From: Nocardioides exalbidus
GTDB lineage: Bacteria; Actinomycetota; Actinomycetes; Propionibacteriales; Nocardioidaceae
Direction of reading: 5' to 3'
NCBI RefSeq assembly: GCF_900105585.1
Contig: NZ_FNRT01000002.1
Span: forward strand, 434,001-498,000
Length of the DNA stretch: 64,000 bases
Positions 53,096 to 60,516 of this stretch are shown here, piece after piece (position 1 is the first letter of the stretch; the number at the start of each line of letters is the position of its first letter). The position numbers and the translations under genes are program-made. The notes beneath the pieces were generated by a model. That model worked only from the letters and a program-made list of their open reading frames with translations. It had not been told where the DNA came from and ran no database searches.

Positions 53096-54243
53096 GGGCG
53101 CCACGCCGTCAGGAGGGCGTCGCAGACCCGGGCCTGCTCGGCGTCGGTCATCTGGTGGAACAGCGGCAGGATCAGCGTCTGGTCGTTGAGCCGCTCGGTG
53201 ACCGGCAGCGGGACGTGCGACCGGTCGCGGTGCGCGGGCTGGCGGTGGGCCGCCATGATCCCGCGGCGTGCGGAGATCCCGGCATCGGCGAGGTGCATCA
53301 TCAGCTCCTCTCGGTCGAGCGGGTGCTCGGGCAGGACCTCGAGCCAGCACGACTGGAAGTTGGTGGTGCCCCACGCGGGGTCGCTGACCATCCGGAGGCC
53401 CGGCAGCCCGGCGATGACCTCGGCGTAGCGCGCGGCGAGCGCGCGGCGGCGGGCGACCATCTCCGGGAGCCGACCGAGCTGGACCAGGCCGACGGCGGCC
53501 TGCAGGTCGGTCATCCGGTAGTTGAAGCCGATCTCCGCGTAGGACTCCGGGGGCGCGAGGACCGAGGCGTGCCGGTCGGCGGCCGAGACGCTCATCGCGT
53601 GCTCGCGCAGCTGCCTGGCCCGGGCGGCCCACTCGGGACGCGAGGTGGTGAGCATGCCGCCCTCACCGGTGGTGAGGAGCTTGCGCGGGTGGAAGGACCA
53701 GGCGGCGATCTCCGCCTCGGCGCCGACGGGGCGACCGTGGGAGGTCGAGCCCGCGGCGCAGGCGGCGTCCTCGATCACGACGATGCCGCGCGGGTCGCAC
53801 CAGGCACGGATGGCGCGGAGGTCGAGCGGCACGCCGCCCTGGTCCACAGCGATCACCGCGCGCGTCCGCGGGGTGACCACTGTGGCGATCGTGGCGGGGG
53901 TGAGGTTGCCGGTGGACTCGTCGACGTCGGCGAAGACGGGCGTCGCGCCGACGTAGGTCGGTGCGTTGGCGGTCGCCACGAAGGAGAACGACGGCACGAC
54001 GACCTCGTCGCCGGGACCGATGCCGGCGACCACGAGCGCGAGGTGGAGGGCGGTGGTGCAGTTGCTGACGGCGACCGCGTGGGCGGCCTGCTGGGAGGCG
54101 GCGAAGGCCTCCTCGAAGGCCGCGACCCGCGGACCCTGGGCGACCCAGCCGGAGCGGAGCACCTCGGAGACCGCGGCGACCTCCTCCTCGCCCAGCCACG
54201 GCTGCATCACGTTGATGCGGGTGAGCTGCTGGTCGATGCTCAT
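53092..54243 (-). CDS. DegT/DnrJ/EryC1 sugar aminotransferase 2
   Basis: A 383-residue PLP aminotransferase, different from the copy at 51324. PLP lysine in WSFHPRKLLTTGEGGML (Lys 188), VSNCTTALHLAL, PSFSFVATANA and VIEDAACAAGS. This form, with SFHPRKLLTTGEGG, is that of perosamine synthetase and PglE-type enzymes that aminate C4 of a 4-keto-6-deoxy sugar. A dehydratase giving that sugar is not found in the window. The start overlaps the epimerase stop (ATGA). Confidence 0.92.
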   Translation of the reverse strand: MSIDQQLTRINVMQPWLGEEEVAAVSEVLRSGWVAQGPRVAAFEEAFAASQQAAHAVAVSNCTTALHLALVVAGIGPGDEVVVPSFSFVATANAPTYVGATPVFADVDESTGNLTPATIATVVTPRTRAVIAVDQGGVPLDLRAIRAWCDPRGIVVIEDAACAAGSTSHGRPVGAEAEIAAWSFHPRKLLTTGEGGMLTTSRPEWAARARQLREHAMSVSAADRHASVLAPPESYAEIGFNYRMTDLQAAVGLVQLGRLPEMVARRRALAARYAEVIAGLPGLRMVSDPAWGTTNFQSCWLEVLPEHPLDREELMMHLADAGISARRGIMAAHRQPAHRDRSHVPLPVTERLNDQTLILPLFHQMTDAEQARVCDALLTAWRP

Positions 54244-55244
54244 GACGCCACCGCCTGCGGCGTGCGGCCGGCGGCGATCTCGTCACGCTGCGGGCGCCAC
54301 CACTCGACGAGCTGGCGCAGTCCGTCCTCGAGGCCGGTCTGGGCGACGAAGCCGAGGTCGCGCTCGGCGGCGCACGTGTCGGCCAGGCGGCGCACGACGC
54401 CGTTGACCCCGCGCTCGGGGCCGTGCTCGACCGGGAGGTCGGAACCCATGACCGTGAGCAGGGTCTCGGCGAGCTGGAGCAGGCTGGTCTCCTCGCCGCG
54501 GGCGACGTTGTAGACCCCCTCGACGACCGGCGACGAGGCCGCGAGCACGTTGGCGCGAGCGATGTCGGTGGTGAAGACGAAGTCCATCGTCTGGCGCCCG
54601 TCGCCGAAGATCAGCGGCGGCAGGCCGTCGTCGATGCGCTCCATCCAGCGGACCAGGACCTCGGTGTAGAGACCGTGGACGTCCATGCGAGGGCCGTAGA
54701 CGTTGAAGTAGCGCAGCGCGACGTAGTCGAGGCCCTGCATCGCCCGGAAGCTCTTCAGCATGCCCTCGTTGAAGGTCTTGGCCGCGCCGTAGAAGGTGTC
54801 GTTGGCGTAGGGGTGCTGGACCTCGGTGGTCGGGAACTCCTCGGCCAGGCCGTAGACGGAGGCCGACGAGGCGGCGACGACCTTGTCGACGCCGGGCGTC
54901 GCGGCGGCGGCCTCGATCACGTTGAAGCTGCCGTCGACGAGCACCTCGAGTGCCAGGCGCGGCTCCTCCGCGCACTGGGTGATCCGGATGGCGGCCTGGT
55001 GGAAGACCAGGTCGCAGCCGCGGGTCAGGTCGTGGACGAGGTCGCGGTCGCGGATGTCGCCGCGCACGAGCGAGAAGCCGCTGCGCTCGATCGACTCGGC
55101 GAGGTTGGCCTCACGGCCACGGACCAGGTTGTCGAGCACCCGCACCTCGGCAGCGCCGGCCTCGAAGAGCTGGTCGACGAGGGTCGAGCCGATGGTGCCG
55201 GCGCCCCCGGTGACGAGGGCGGTGGCCCCCTGCAGCGCGGTCAT
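54240..55244 (-). CDS. NAD-dependent sugar-nucleotide epimerase/dehydratase
   Basis: A 334-residue short-chain (extended) enzyme. The nucleotide loop is LVTGGAGTIGSTLVDQL, followed by RVLDNLVRG; the catalytic pair is YGAAK after SSASVYGLAEE; RYFNVYGPRMD and FVFTTDIARANVLA are typical of UDP-sugar epimerases. It may be a UDP-glucose/GlcNAc 4-epimerase or a related enzyme; 4,6-dehydratases have a different start motif, so that is less likely. It couples to both neighbours by ATGA overlaps within the eight-gene unit. Confidence 0.9.
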   Translation of the reverse strand: MTALQGATALVTGGAGTIGSTLVDQLFEAGAAEVRVLDNLVRGREANLAESIERSGFSLVRGDIRDRDLVHDLTRGCDLVFHQAAIRITQCAEEPRLALEVLVDGSFNVIEAAAATPGVDKVVAASSASVYGLAEEFPTTEVQHPYANDTFYGAAKTFNEGMLKSFRAMQGLDYVALRYFNVYGPRMDVHGLYTEVLVRWMERIDDGLPPLIFGDGRQTMDFVFTTDIARANVLAASSPVVEGVYNVARGEETSLLQLAETLLTVMGSDLPVEHGPERGVNGVVRRLADTCAAERDLGFVAQTGLEDGLRQLVEWWRPQRDEIAAGRTPQAVAS

Positions 55245-56356
55245 CGTGCCCCCTCCAGCACCGACGCGGCGGCGGCCTGCTGCGGCACGGGCGGTGGGCC
55301 GGCGGGCATCATGACCCCGTCGGCGTACGTCTTCCCCGCCTGCTCGGCGAGTCGGTGCGAGGCCTGCTCGAGCACCTCGAGCACCCGGAGGCCGGCGCGG
55401 CCGTCGGTCAGCGCCGGGCGGCCCTCGCGGATCGCGGCGGCGAACTCGGTGACCATCGCGCCGAGCGCCTCGCGCTCCGGCAGCGCCGGCGACCAGGTGT
55501 CGCCGAGGCGGTAGGAGACGCGCGACGCGGTCGGGTCATCCCCGCCCACCGACGTCCGGGCCAGGTCGACGCCGCGGTCGAAGACGCTCAGCCGCTGCTG
55601 CGGGTTGAGGTCGTCCCACAGCAGGGTGCGGCGCGAGCCGCCGATCACCATCTGCCGGATCTTGGTGGGGCTGAGCCAGTTGACGTGGACGTGCGCGAGC
55701 CCGTCGTCGGGCAGCGGGAGCGTCAGGTGGCCCACGCACGCGCGACCCGCGCCGATCGGGTCGGCACCCGTCGCGCCGATGCCGGTGCTGGGCAGCCCGC
55801 CGGGCAGGACGTGGTCGAGGATCGCGAGGTCGTGGGGCGCGAGGTCCCACAGCACGTCGATGTCGGGCTGCACGAGGCCGAGGTTGATCCGCACCGAGTC
55901 GATGAAGTGGATCTGGCCGAGCTCGCCGCTCTGCACGAGGTCGCGCATCTTCTGCACGACCGGCGTGTAGCAGAACGTGTGGTCGGTCATCAGGACCAGG
56001 CCCTGCGCCTCGGCCAGCTCGACCATCTCGCGACCGCGGGCGACGCTGTCGGCCAGCGGCTTCTCGACGACGACGTGCTTGCCGGCGCGGAGCGCCTGGA
56101 GCGCGAGGCCGTGGTGCGTGCGCGCCGGGGTGGCGATGGCGACGGCCTGGATCTCCGGGTCGTCGAGGACCCGCTCGAGGCTGTCGGTGACGCCGACGTG
56201 CGGGCCGGCGACCTTGCGGGCCCGGTCGAGGTCGAGGTCGCAGACCAGCTTGAGGTCCCAGTCGGGCGAGCCGGCGAAGTTGCGGACCAGGTTGGGTCCC
56301 CAGTAGCCGGCGCCGATCACGGCGATCCCCATGGGCTGGTGCGGGGTGGTGCTCAT
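55241..56356 (-). CDS. Gfo/Idh/MocA oxidoreductase
   Basis: A 371-residue NAD(P)-dependent oxidoreductase with Rossmann start GIAVIGAGYWGPNLVRNF, the EKPLAD lysine motif, DHTFCYTPVVQKMRDLV and DLAPHDLAILDHVL. This matches the WlbA/WbpB type, which oxidises C3 of UDP-GlcNAc-derived uronic acids before amination. A UDP-sugar 6-dehydrogenase (WbpA) is not in the window, so it must be elsewhere or another substrate is used. ATG at 56356; the stop overlaps the epimerase start. Confidence 0.9.
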   Translation of the reverse strand: MSTTPHQPMGIAVIGAGYWGPNLVRNFAGSPDWDLKLVCDLDLDRARKVAGPHVGVTDSLERVLDDPEIQAVAIATPARTHHGLALQALRAGKHVVVEKPLADSVARGREMVELAEAQGLVLMTDHTFCYTPVVQKMRDLVQSGELGQIHFIDSVRINLGLVQPDIDVLWDLAPHDLAILDHVLPGGLPSTGIGATGADPIGAGRACVGHLTLPLPDDGLAHVHVNWLSPTKIRQMVIGGSRRTLLWDDLNPQQRLSVFDRGVDLARTSVGGDDPTASRVSYRLGDTWSPALPEREALGAMVTEFAAAIREGRPALTDGRAGLRVLEVLEQASHRLAEQAGKTYADGVMMPAGPPPVPQQAAAASVLEGAR

Positions 56357-56979
56357 CGTGCTTCCTCCAGTCGTCCGTCGATCTCCACGTAGACCTCGCC
56401 CGAGACCGGGCAGATCCACCGGTCGCGGTTGTCGGACACCAGCGGCACACCGCTGCGTCCGACCCACCCGACCTGTCGTGCGGGGGTGCCCACCACCAGT
56501 GCGTGGTCGGGCACGTCGCGCGTCACCACCGAGCCGGCGCCGACGCTGGCCCAGCGACCGATCCGCACGGGGGCGACGCACACGGCGCGGGCGCCGATCG
56601 CGGCGCCCTCCTCGATCGTGACGCCGACGGCCTCCCAGTCCTCGGCGCCCTTGCGGCGGCCGTCCGGGGTGACCGCGCGGGGGTAGGTGTCGTTGGTCAG
56701 CACCACCGCGGGACCGATGAAGACGCCGTTGCCGAGCACGGCCGGCTCGTAGACGAGGGCCTGGTTCTGCACCTTGCAGCGCTCGCCGAGGCGGGCGCCG
56801 GGGCCGATGTAGACGCCGCGGCCGAGGATGGTCTCGGCACCGATCTGGGCGCCGGACCGGACCACGGTCTGGTCCCAGACCTGGGCGCCGGGGCCGACGC
56901 GGGCGCCGTCCTCGACGGTCGCAGTCGGCGCGACGATGGTGCGGGCGCCCGAGTGGGGCCTCGCGCTGGACAGGGTCAT
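56353..56979 (-). CDS. WbpD/WlbB-type hexapeptide acetyltransferase
   Basis: A 208-residue left-handed beta-helix enzyme: VAPTATVEDGARVGPGAQVWDQTVVRSGAQIGAETILGRGVYIGPGARLGERCKVQNQALVYEPAVLGNGVFIGPAVVLTND, then GVTIEEGAAIGARAVCVAPVRIGRWASVGAGSVV. This is the pattern of the 3-N-acetyltransferases WbpD/WlbB. The C-terminal 30 residues (RWICPVSGEVY) form a small tail with one Cys. The ATG at 56979 overlaps the previous stop (ATGA) and is preferred over a GTG at 57006. Confidence 0.9.
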   Translation of the reverse strand: MTLSSARPHSGARTIVAPTATVEDGARVGPGAQVWDQTVVRSGAQIGAETILGRGVYIGPGARLGERCKVQNQALVYEPAVLGNGVFIGPAVVLTNDTYPRAVTPDGRRKGAEDWEAVGVTIEEGAAIGARAVCVAPVRIGRWASVGAGSVVTRDVPDHALVVGTPARQVGWVGRSGVPLVSDNRDRWICPVSGEVYVEIDGRLEEAR

Positions 56980-57818
56980 GTGCGTGAGCTTTCGTCTCGT
57001 TGCCACGTGGTGAAGTCCCCAGCCCTCAGCGCCTTGCGGGCACCGAGCTGGGAGGCGACGTGGATGGCCACGAACACCGGGAGTCGAAGGGCGAGGCCGG
57101 GGCGGCTGACCACCAGGCCGAGCAGGGAGCGGGCGCCGGTGCGGGACGCGGGACGGCGTACGCCGAGCTGCGCGGCCTGCGCGTTGCCCGTCACGATGCG
57201 GATCCGGCGACGGACGAGGTCGCGCACGGTGCGCGGCGGGTGGACGACCGCGACGGCACCGTCGACGATGCGGCGCTCGGCGCCGCTGAAGGAGTCGGAC
57301 ATGCCGAGGTCGTCACTCATCATCCGCGGCAGCGCCGTGACGCGCGCCTGGCCCTGCTCGGAGAGGACGACGACACCGCGGCCGAAGAGGCCGGCCTCGA
57401 CCTGCGGGAGCGCCTCCCAGACGTCGTAGTACCAGCGGACCAGCGGTGAGCAGCCGGCCTTCGGGACGGCGCGACGCGGCGCGGTCGCGAGGACCTGGTC
57501 GCGGGCGATCGGCTCGAGCAGCTGGAGCGCGTCGGTGCCGGTGAGCTGGATGTCGGCGTCGAGGTGGATCCGCGGGAAGACGTCGGTCGCGGCGTTGCCG
57601 ACCCGGACTGCCTCGGCCTTGGACGGCTGCTGGATCTCGATGACGCGGGCGAGCGGGTCGGCAGTGCGGGCGACCTCGGCGGTCCGGTCGGTGCAGCCGT
57701 TGCAGACCACGACGACGTCCAGGTCGTCGCCGCGCGTGCCCTCCCGCAGCGCACGGAGGTTGCGACCGATCGAGGCCGCTTCGTTGTGCGCCGGGATGAT
57801 GACGCTGGCAAGTGCCAT
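56976..57818 (-). CDS. family-2 glycosyltransferase
   Basis: A 280-residue GT-A enzyme: SVIIPAHNEAASIGRNLRAL, VVVVCNGCTDRTAEVAR, the metal-binding HLDADIQL and RMMSDDLGMSD. A hydrophobic C-terminal segment (LRLPVFVAIHVASQLGA) may hold it at the membrane. It is the first gene of the eight-gene coupled unit 57818-50317, preceded by a 136-base gap with three CCCC/GGGG-type sequences. Donor unknown, perhaps the amino sugar made by the following genes. Confidence 0.9.
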   Translation of the reverse strand: MALASVIIPAHNEAASIGRNLRALREGTRGDDLDVVVVCNGCTDRTAEVARTADPLARVIEIQQPSKAEAVRVGNAATDVFPRIHLDADIQLTGTDALQLLEPIARDQVLATAPRRAVPKAGCSPLVRWYYDVWEALPQVEAGLFGRGVVVLSEQGQARVTALPRMMSDDLGMSDSFSGAERRIVDGAVAVVHPPRTVRDLVRRRIRIVTGNAQAAQLGVRRPASRTGARSLLGLVVSRPGLALRLPVFVAIHVASQLGARKALRAGDFTTWQRDESSRT

Positions 57819-57865
57819 CTCAACTCCCCCAAGTCGCGTGCACCGGACCCCACGTCCCGTGCAGC

Positions 57866-57882
57866 ACCCCGATCCTGTGGAC
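57866..57882 (-). promoter_or_regulatory. CCCC/GGGG-type element, copy nearest to the eight-gene unit
   Basis: ACCCCGATCCTGTGGAC on the plus strand, about 55 bases before the ATG at 57818. A weak match: the second half is GTGG. On the minus strand it includes CAGGATCGGGGT, which recalls CAGGATCGCGGT before the giant secreted protein gene and could be part of a -10 region. Confidence 0.25.
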
Positions 57883-57888
57883 TGGACG

Positions 57889-57904
57889 TGCCCGAGTGGG
57901 GGCT
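57889..57904 (-). promoter_or_regulatory. CCCC/GGGG-type element, middle copy
   Basis: TGCCCGAGTGGGGGCT, about 80 bases upstream of the eight-gene unit. Confidence 0.3.
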
Positions 57905-57916
57905 CGTCGGGTGCTT

Positions 57917-57933
57917 TCGCCGAAATTGGGGAG
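57917..57933 (-). promoter_or_regulatory. CCCC/GGGG-type element, distal copy
   Basis: On the minus strand CTCCCCAATTTCGGCGA, about 107 bases before the eight-gene unit. It shares CTCCCCAATT with the element of the LuxR regulator at 21335. Confidence 0.35.
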
Positions 57934-57954
57934 TGCGGCGCCGACGAGGCGTCG

Positions 57955-58764
57955 TCAGCCCGGCTGCGCCATGGCGTAGGTGATGTCCAGCGAGCGCAGG
58001 TTGCGCAACTCGAGGACGAGCAGGTCCATCCCCAGGACCGACCAGTCGTCGTCGACGGCCGTGCCGTCCACGGTGGTGCTCAGCGCGCGGTAGAGGTCGA
58101 GCGGTCGCTTGCGCAGCTCCTGGTGGAGCGTCGCCTCCATCGCCTGCTTGAGGTAGTCGTGCTGGACCTCCGGCCCGGAGCCGTAGACGTAGGCCGGGTC
58201 GGCGCCGTTGGTCGCGGCCAGGCGGGCGAAGGTGTCCCAGTCGACGGCGATGAGGTGGTCGACGCGACGGCCCGACCACGTCTCGACCGCGGCCACGACG
58301 GCGCTGGGCCGCTCCTGGGCCGCGGTGTCCTCCACCCCGCTGCCGGCTGGCAGCGTCTCCACCCGCGCGGAGCGATCGTCGGGTGCCACCTCGACGAGCA
58401 TGACCGCCTCGACCGACTGCTCGCCCTCGAGCCACGGCACGTCGGGGCCGGCGACGCCGGGGCGGGTGCCGACCATGAGGAAGGTCCGTCCCGCGGCCTC
58501 CGGCGGGCGGTCCGCCAGGCCGGCAAACGCCCCGTCGATCCGCTCCAGGCGACCCACCACCACGACGTTGACCACGGCCCCCGCCAGCGCGGCGAGCAGC
58601 CCGGTCACGACGACCACGAGCAGGAGACGGCGTACGACGCTGCGCTTGCGACGCACGGGCGGGGTGGTGGGCGCCAGCGGCGGGTCCGAGGCGCGTCGCG
58701 GCGCCGGGATCCGGATGGTCCCGGGACCCGTCTGACCGCGCGGGCTCGCGCTGCTCGTCGCCAT
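57955..58764 (-). CDS. degenerate LytR-CpsA-Psr-like protein
   Basis: A 269-residue bitopic protein: a Pro/Arg-rich cytoplasmic start, a membrane helix (VVRRLLLVVVVTGLLAALAGAVVNVVVV, about 43-68), then an LCP-like domain (TFLMVGTRPGV ... EAVMLVEVAPDDRSARVETLPAGS ... VDHLIAVDWDTFARLAATNG). LCP proteins attach polymers to peptidoglycan. The usual RSDTMML segment here reads SVEAVML and the arginine-aspartate pairs that bind the pyrophosphate are not evident, so activity is doubtful. It may be a regulator or partner of a true LCP protein encoded elsewhere. It stands alone at the border of the polysaccharide locus. Confidence 0.68.
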   Translation of the reverse strand: MATSSASPRGQTGPGTIRIPAPRRASDPPLAPTTPPVRRKRSVVRRLLLVVVVTGLLAALAGAVVNVVVVGRLERIDGAFAGLADRPPEAAGRTFLMVGTRPGVAGPDVPWLEGEQSVEAVMLVEVAPDDRSARVETLPAGSGVEDTAAQERPSAVVAAVETWSGRRVDHLIAVDWDTFARLAATNGADPAYVYGSGPEVQHDYLKQAMEATLHQELRKRPLDLYRALSTTVDGTAVDDDWSVLGMDLLVLELRNLRSLDITYAMAQPG

Positions 58765-58830
58765 CGTGCCTTCCCCCTCGCCGGCCGGGTGCCGACCACA
58801 CGACGCTAGGGGGCGACGCGCCTTCGCTCA

Positions 58831-58848
58831 TGCCCCAAACGGGGGAGG
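58831..58848 (-). promoter_or_regulatory. CCCC/GGGG-type element before the LCP-like gene
   Basis: TGCCCCAAACGGGGGAGG; on the minus strand CCCCCGTTTGGGGCA, about 75 bases before the ATG. A TAGCGT possible -10 box lies about 20 bases closer to the gene. Confidence 0.4.
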
Positions 58849-58849
58849 C

Positions 58850-59452
58850 TCAGGAGTTGAAGCGCTGCTGGGTCTTCTCGAGGCCGTCGGTGATCAGCGA
58901 CTCGACCGCGTCGGCGGCGTCGCCGACCTGGAACGGCAGCTCCTTGCGCTCGACGGTGGAGTAGTTGGACAGCACGAAGTCGGCGACGTCCTGGCGGCCC
59001 GGCGGGCGGCCGATGCCGGCGCGGACGCGGTGGAAGTCGCCGGTGCCGAGCGAGGAGCGCATGGACTTGAGGCCGTTGTGGCCGTTGTCGCCACCGCCGA
59101 GCTTGATCCGGAGCGTGCCGAAGGCGATGTCGAGCTCGTCGTGGATGGCGATGACGTGGTCGGGCGCGACCTTGTAGAAGGTGGCGAGCGCCTTGACCGG
59201 GCCGCCGAGCTCGTTCATGTACGACCGGGGCCGGGCGAGGACGACGCGCGGGCCACCCATGGCGAGCCGGCCCTCGACGACGTCGGCACGGCCCGACTTG
59301 TGGGACCGGAAGCCGCTGCCCATCCGCGAGGCGAGCTCGTCGGTGACCAGGTAGCCGATGTTGTGGCGGTGCCCGGCGTAGGTCGGCCCGGGGTTGCCGA
59401 GGCCCACGACCAGCCACACGTCGCCCTGCGGGGCGGCAGCTGCGTCACTCAC
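58850..59452 (-). CDS. pth: peptidyl-tRNA hydrolase
   Basis: It releases peptides from prematurely dissociated peptidyl-tRNA. The 200 residues show [20 protein letters not shown] (catalytic His and the tRNA-binding Asn), [38 protein letters not shown] and [13 protein letters not shown]. The GTG at 59452 is chosen because GGAAGG lies 9 bases before it; the in-frame ATG at 59461 directly follows that GGAAGG and so is too close. It is downstream of rplY, as in most actinobacteria, with a strong terminator between. Confidence 0.95.
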   Translation of the reverse strand: MSDAAAAPQGDVWLVVGLGNPGPTYAGHRHNIGYLVTDELASRMGSGFRSHKSGRADVVEGRLAMGGPRVVLARPRSYMNELGGPVKALATFYKVAPDHVIAIHDELDIAFGTLRIKLGGGDNGHNGLKSMRSSLGTGDFHRVRAGIGRPPGRQDVADFVLSNYSTVERKELPFQVGDAADAVESLITDGLEKTQQRFNS

Positions 59453-59505
59453 GGCGTACATCCTTCCATCACGGCGACCGGGCACTTCATCCCCGTCACG
59501 TGCAG

Positions 59506-59552
59506 CGACCGGGCGGTCCGTCCCCGGTCAGTGGGGACGAACCGCCCGGTCG
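59506..59552 (-). terminator. terminator or attenuator between rplY and pth
   Basis: CGACCGGGCGGT pairs with 59541-59552 (12 bp), then one mismatch and CGTCCCC/GGGGACG (7 bp) with a 7-nt loop. A smaller hairpin GGGCAC-GAA-GTGCCC (59564-59578) lies between it and the rplY stop. Confidence 0.75.
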
Positions 59553-59583
59553 GCAGTCAGGACGGGCACGAAGTGCCCGCTCG

Positions 59584-60273
59584 TCACTCGGAGTCGGAGT
59601 CGCCCTCGGCGGCGGCGTCCTCGGCGATGGCCTCTTCCTGGGCCTCGGCGATCTCGTCGTCGGACGGGTCGTGCTCGATGCCGGCCTCGGCCTCGGCCTC
59701 CTCCAGCTCGGCCTCGAGGGCCTCGGCGGAGATCTGCTCGGTGACGTTGACGATGAGCAGCTCCTCGTCGGCGAGCAGCGTGGTGCCCGACGGGAGGTCG
59801 AGCTCCTTGGCGAGGATCTGGGTGGCGGCGGGCAGCCCCTCGACCGAGACCTCGAAGAACTCGGGGATGTGCGTGGCCTCGGCCTCGACGGAGACGACGG
59901 TGTTCTCGTTGACGACGAGCGTGTCGGGGCCGGCCTCGCCCACGACGTGGATCGGGACGTCGACGGTGACCTTCTCACCGCGGATGACGGCGACGAAGTC
60001 GAGGTGCTCGATGACGCGGCGGATCGGGTCGACCTGGATGTCCTTGGTCAGCGCGAGCTGCTCGGAGCCGTCGATGTCGAGCGCGAGGAGCGCGTTGGCG
60101 CCGCCGTGCTTGAGGGCCATCATCGTCTGGTGGCCGGGCAGGATCACGTGGACCGGCTCGTTGCCGTGCCCGTAGACGACGGCGGGGATCTTGTTGTCGC
60201 GGCGGATGCGGCGGGCGGCGCCCTTGCCGAACTCGGTGCGGGACTCGGCGACGATCTTCTCGGGGGCAGACAT
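59584..60273 (-). CDS. rplY: ribosomal protein bL25 (CTC form)
   Basis: A 5S-rRNA-binding ribosomal protein, 229 residues. The N-terminal L25 domain (SRTEFGKGAARRIRRDNKIPAVVYGHGNEPVHV) is followed by the TL5/CTC C-terminal beta domain (VTVDVPIHVVGEAGPD ... IPEFFEVSVEGLPAATQILAKELDLPSG) and a 45-residue Glu/Ala/Asp tail common in actinobacteria. A GGAGAA site lies before the ATG. pth follows downstream; prs lies upstream beyond the aminopeptidase gene, which runs the opposite way. Confidence 0.95.
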   Translation of the reverse strand: MSAPEKIVAESRTEFGKGAARRIRRDNKIPAVVYGHGNEPVHVILPGHQTMMALKHGGANALLALDIDGSEQLALTKDIQVDPIRRVIEHLDFVAVIRGEKVTVDVPIHVVGEAGPDTLVVNENTVVSVEAEATHIPEFFEVSVEGLPAATQILAKELDLPSGTTLLADEELLIVNVTEQISAEALEAELEEAEAEAGIEHDPSDDEIAEAQEEAIAEDAAAEGDSDSE

Positions 60274-60340
60274 GGTGTTCTCCGTTGCTGGACTGCTGGA
60301 CGTGGACTAGAACTCGGGGGCCTGGCCGGAGACGACGAAC

Positions 60341-60366
60341 GCCGCGCTCCGGATCGTGAGCGCGGC
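60341..60366 (-). promoter_or_regulatory. perfect hairpin in the rplY upstream region
   Basis: GCCGCGCTC/GAGCGCGGC, 9 bp with an 8-nt loop, 70-95 bases before the rplY start. There is no T-run. It may be a leader structure of rplY or a barrier between the divergent rplY and aminopeptidase promoters. Confidence 0.35.
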
Positions 60367-60516
60367 GCAGTGGGACTGACCGGCCCAGTCGATCACGGAG
60401 TCCCGGTCGTAGGACCGTGCTCCCTCGCCGAGGCAACCCGGGAACTCTACGCCGAGCCGCGGCCCGGGGTCGAATCCCGGGAGCGCGGCCTCGTGCGCGG
60501 CACCTAGGGTGGCCGG

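Noticed and set aside
60460..60490. A T-arm-like sequence (CCGGGGTCGAATCCCGGG) that suggests a tRNA
   Set aside because: No matching acceptor, anticodon or D arm is found at the right distance on either strand; it is treated as a chance hairpin before the aminopeptidase gene.
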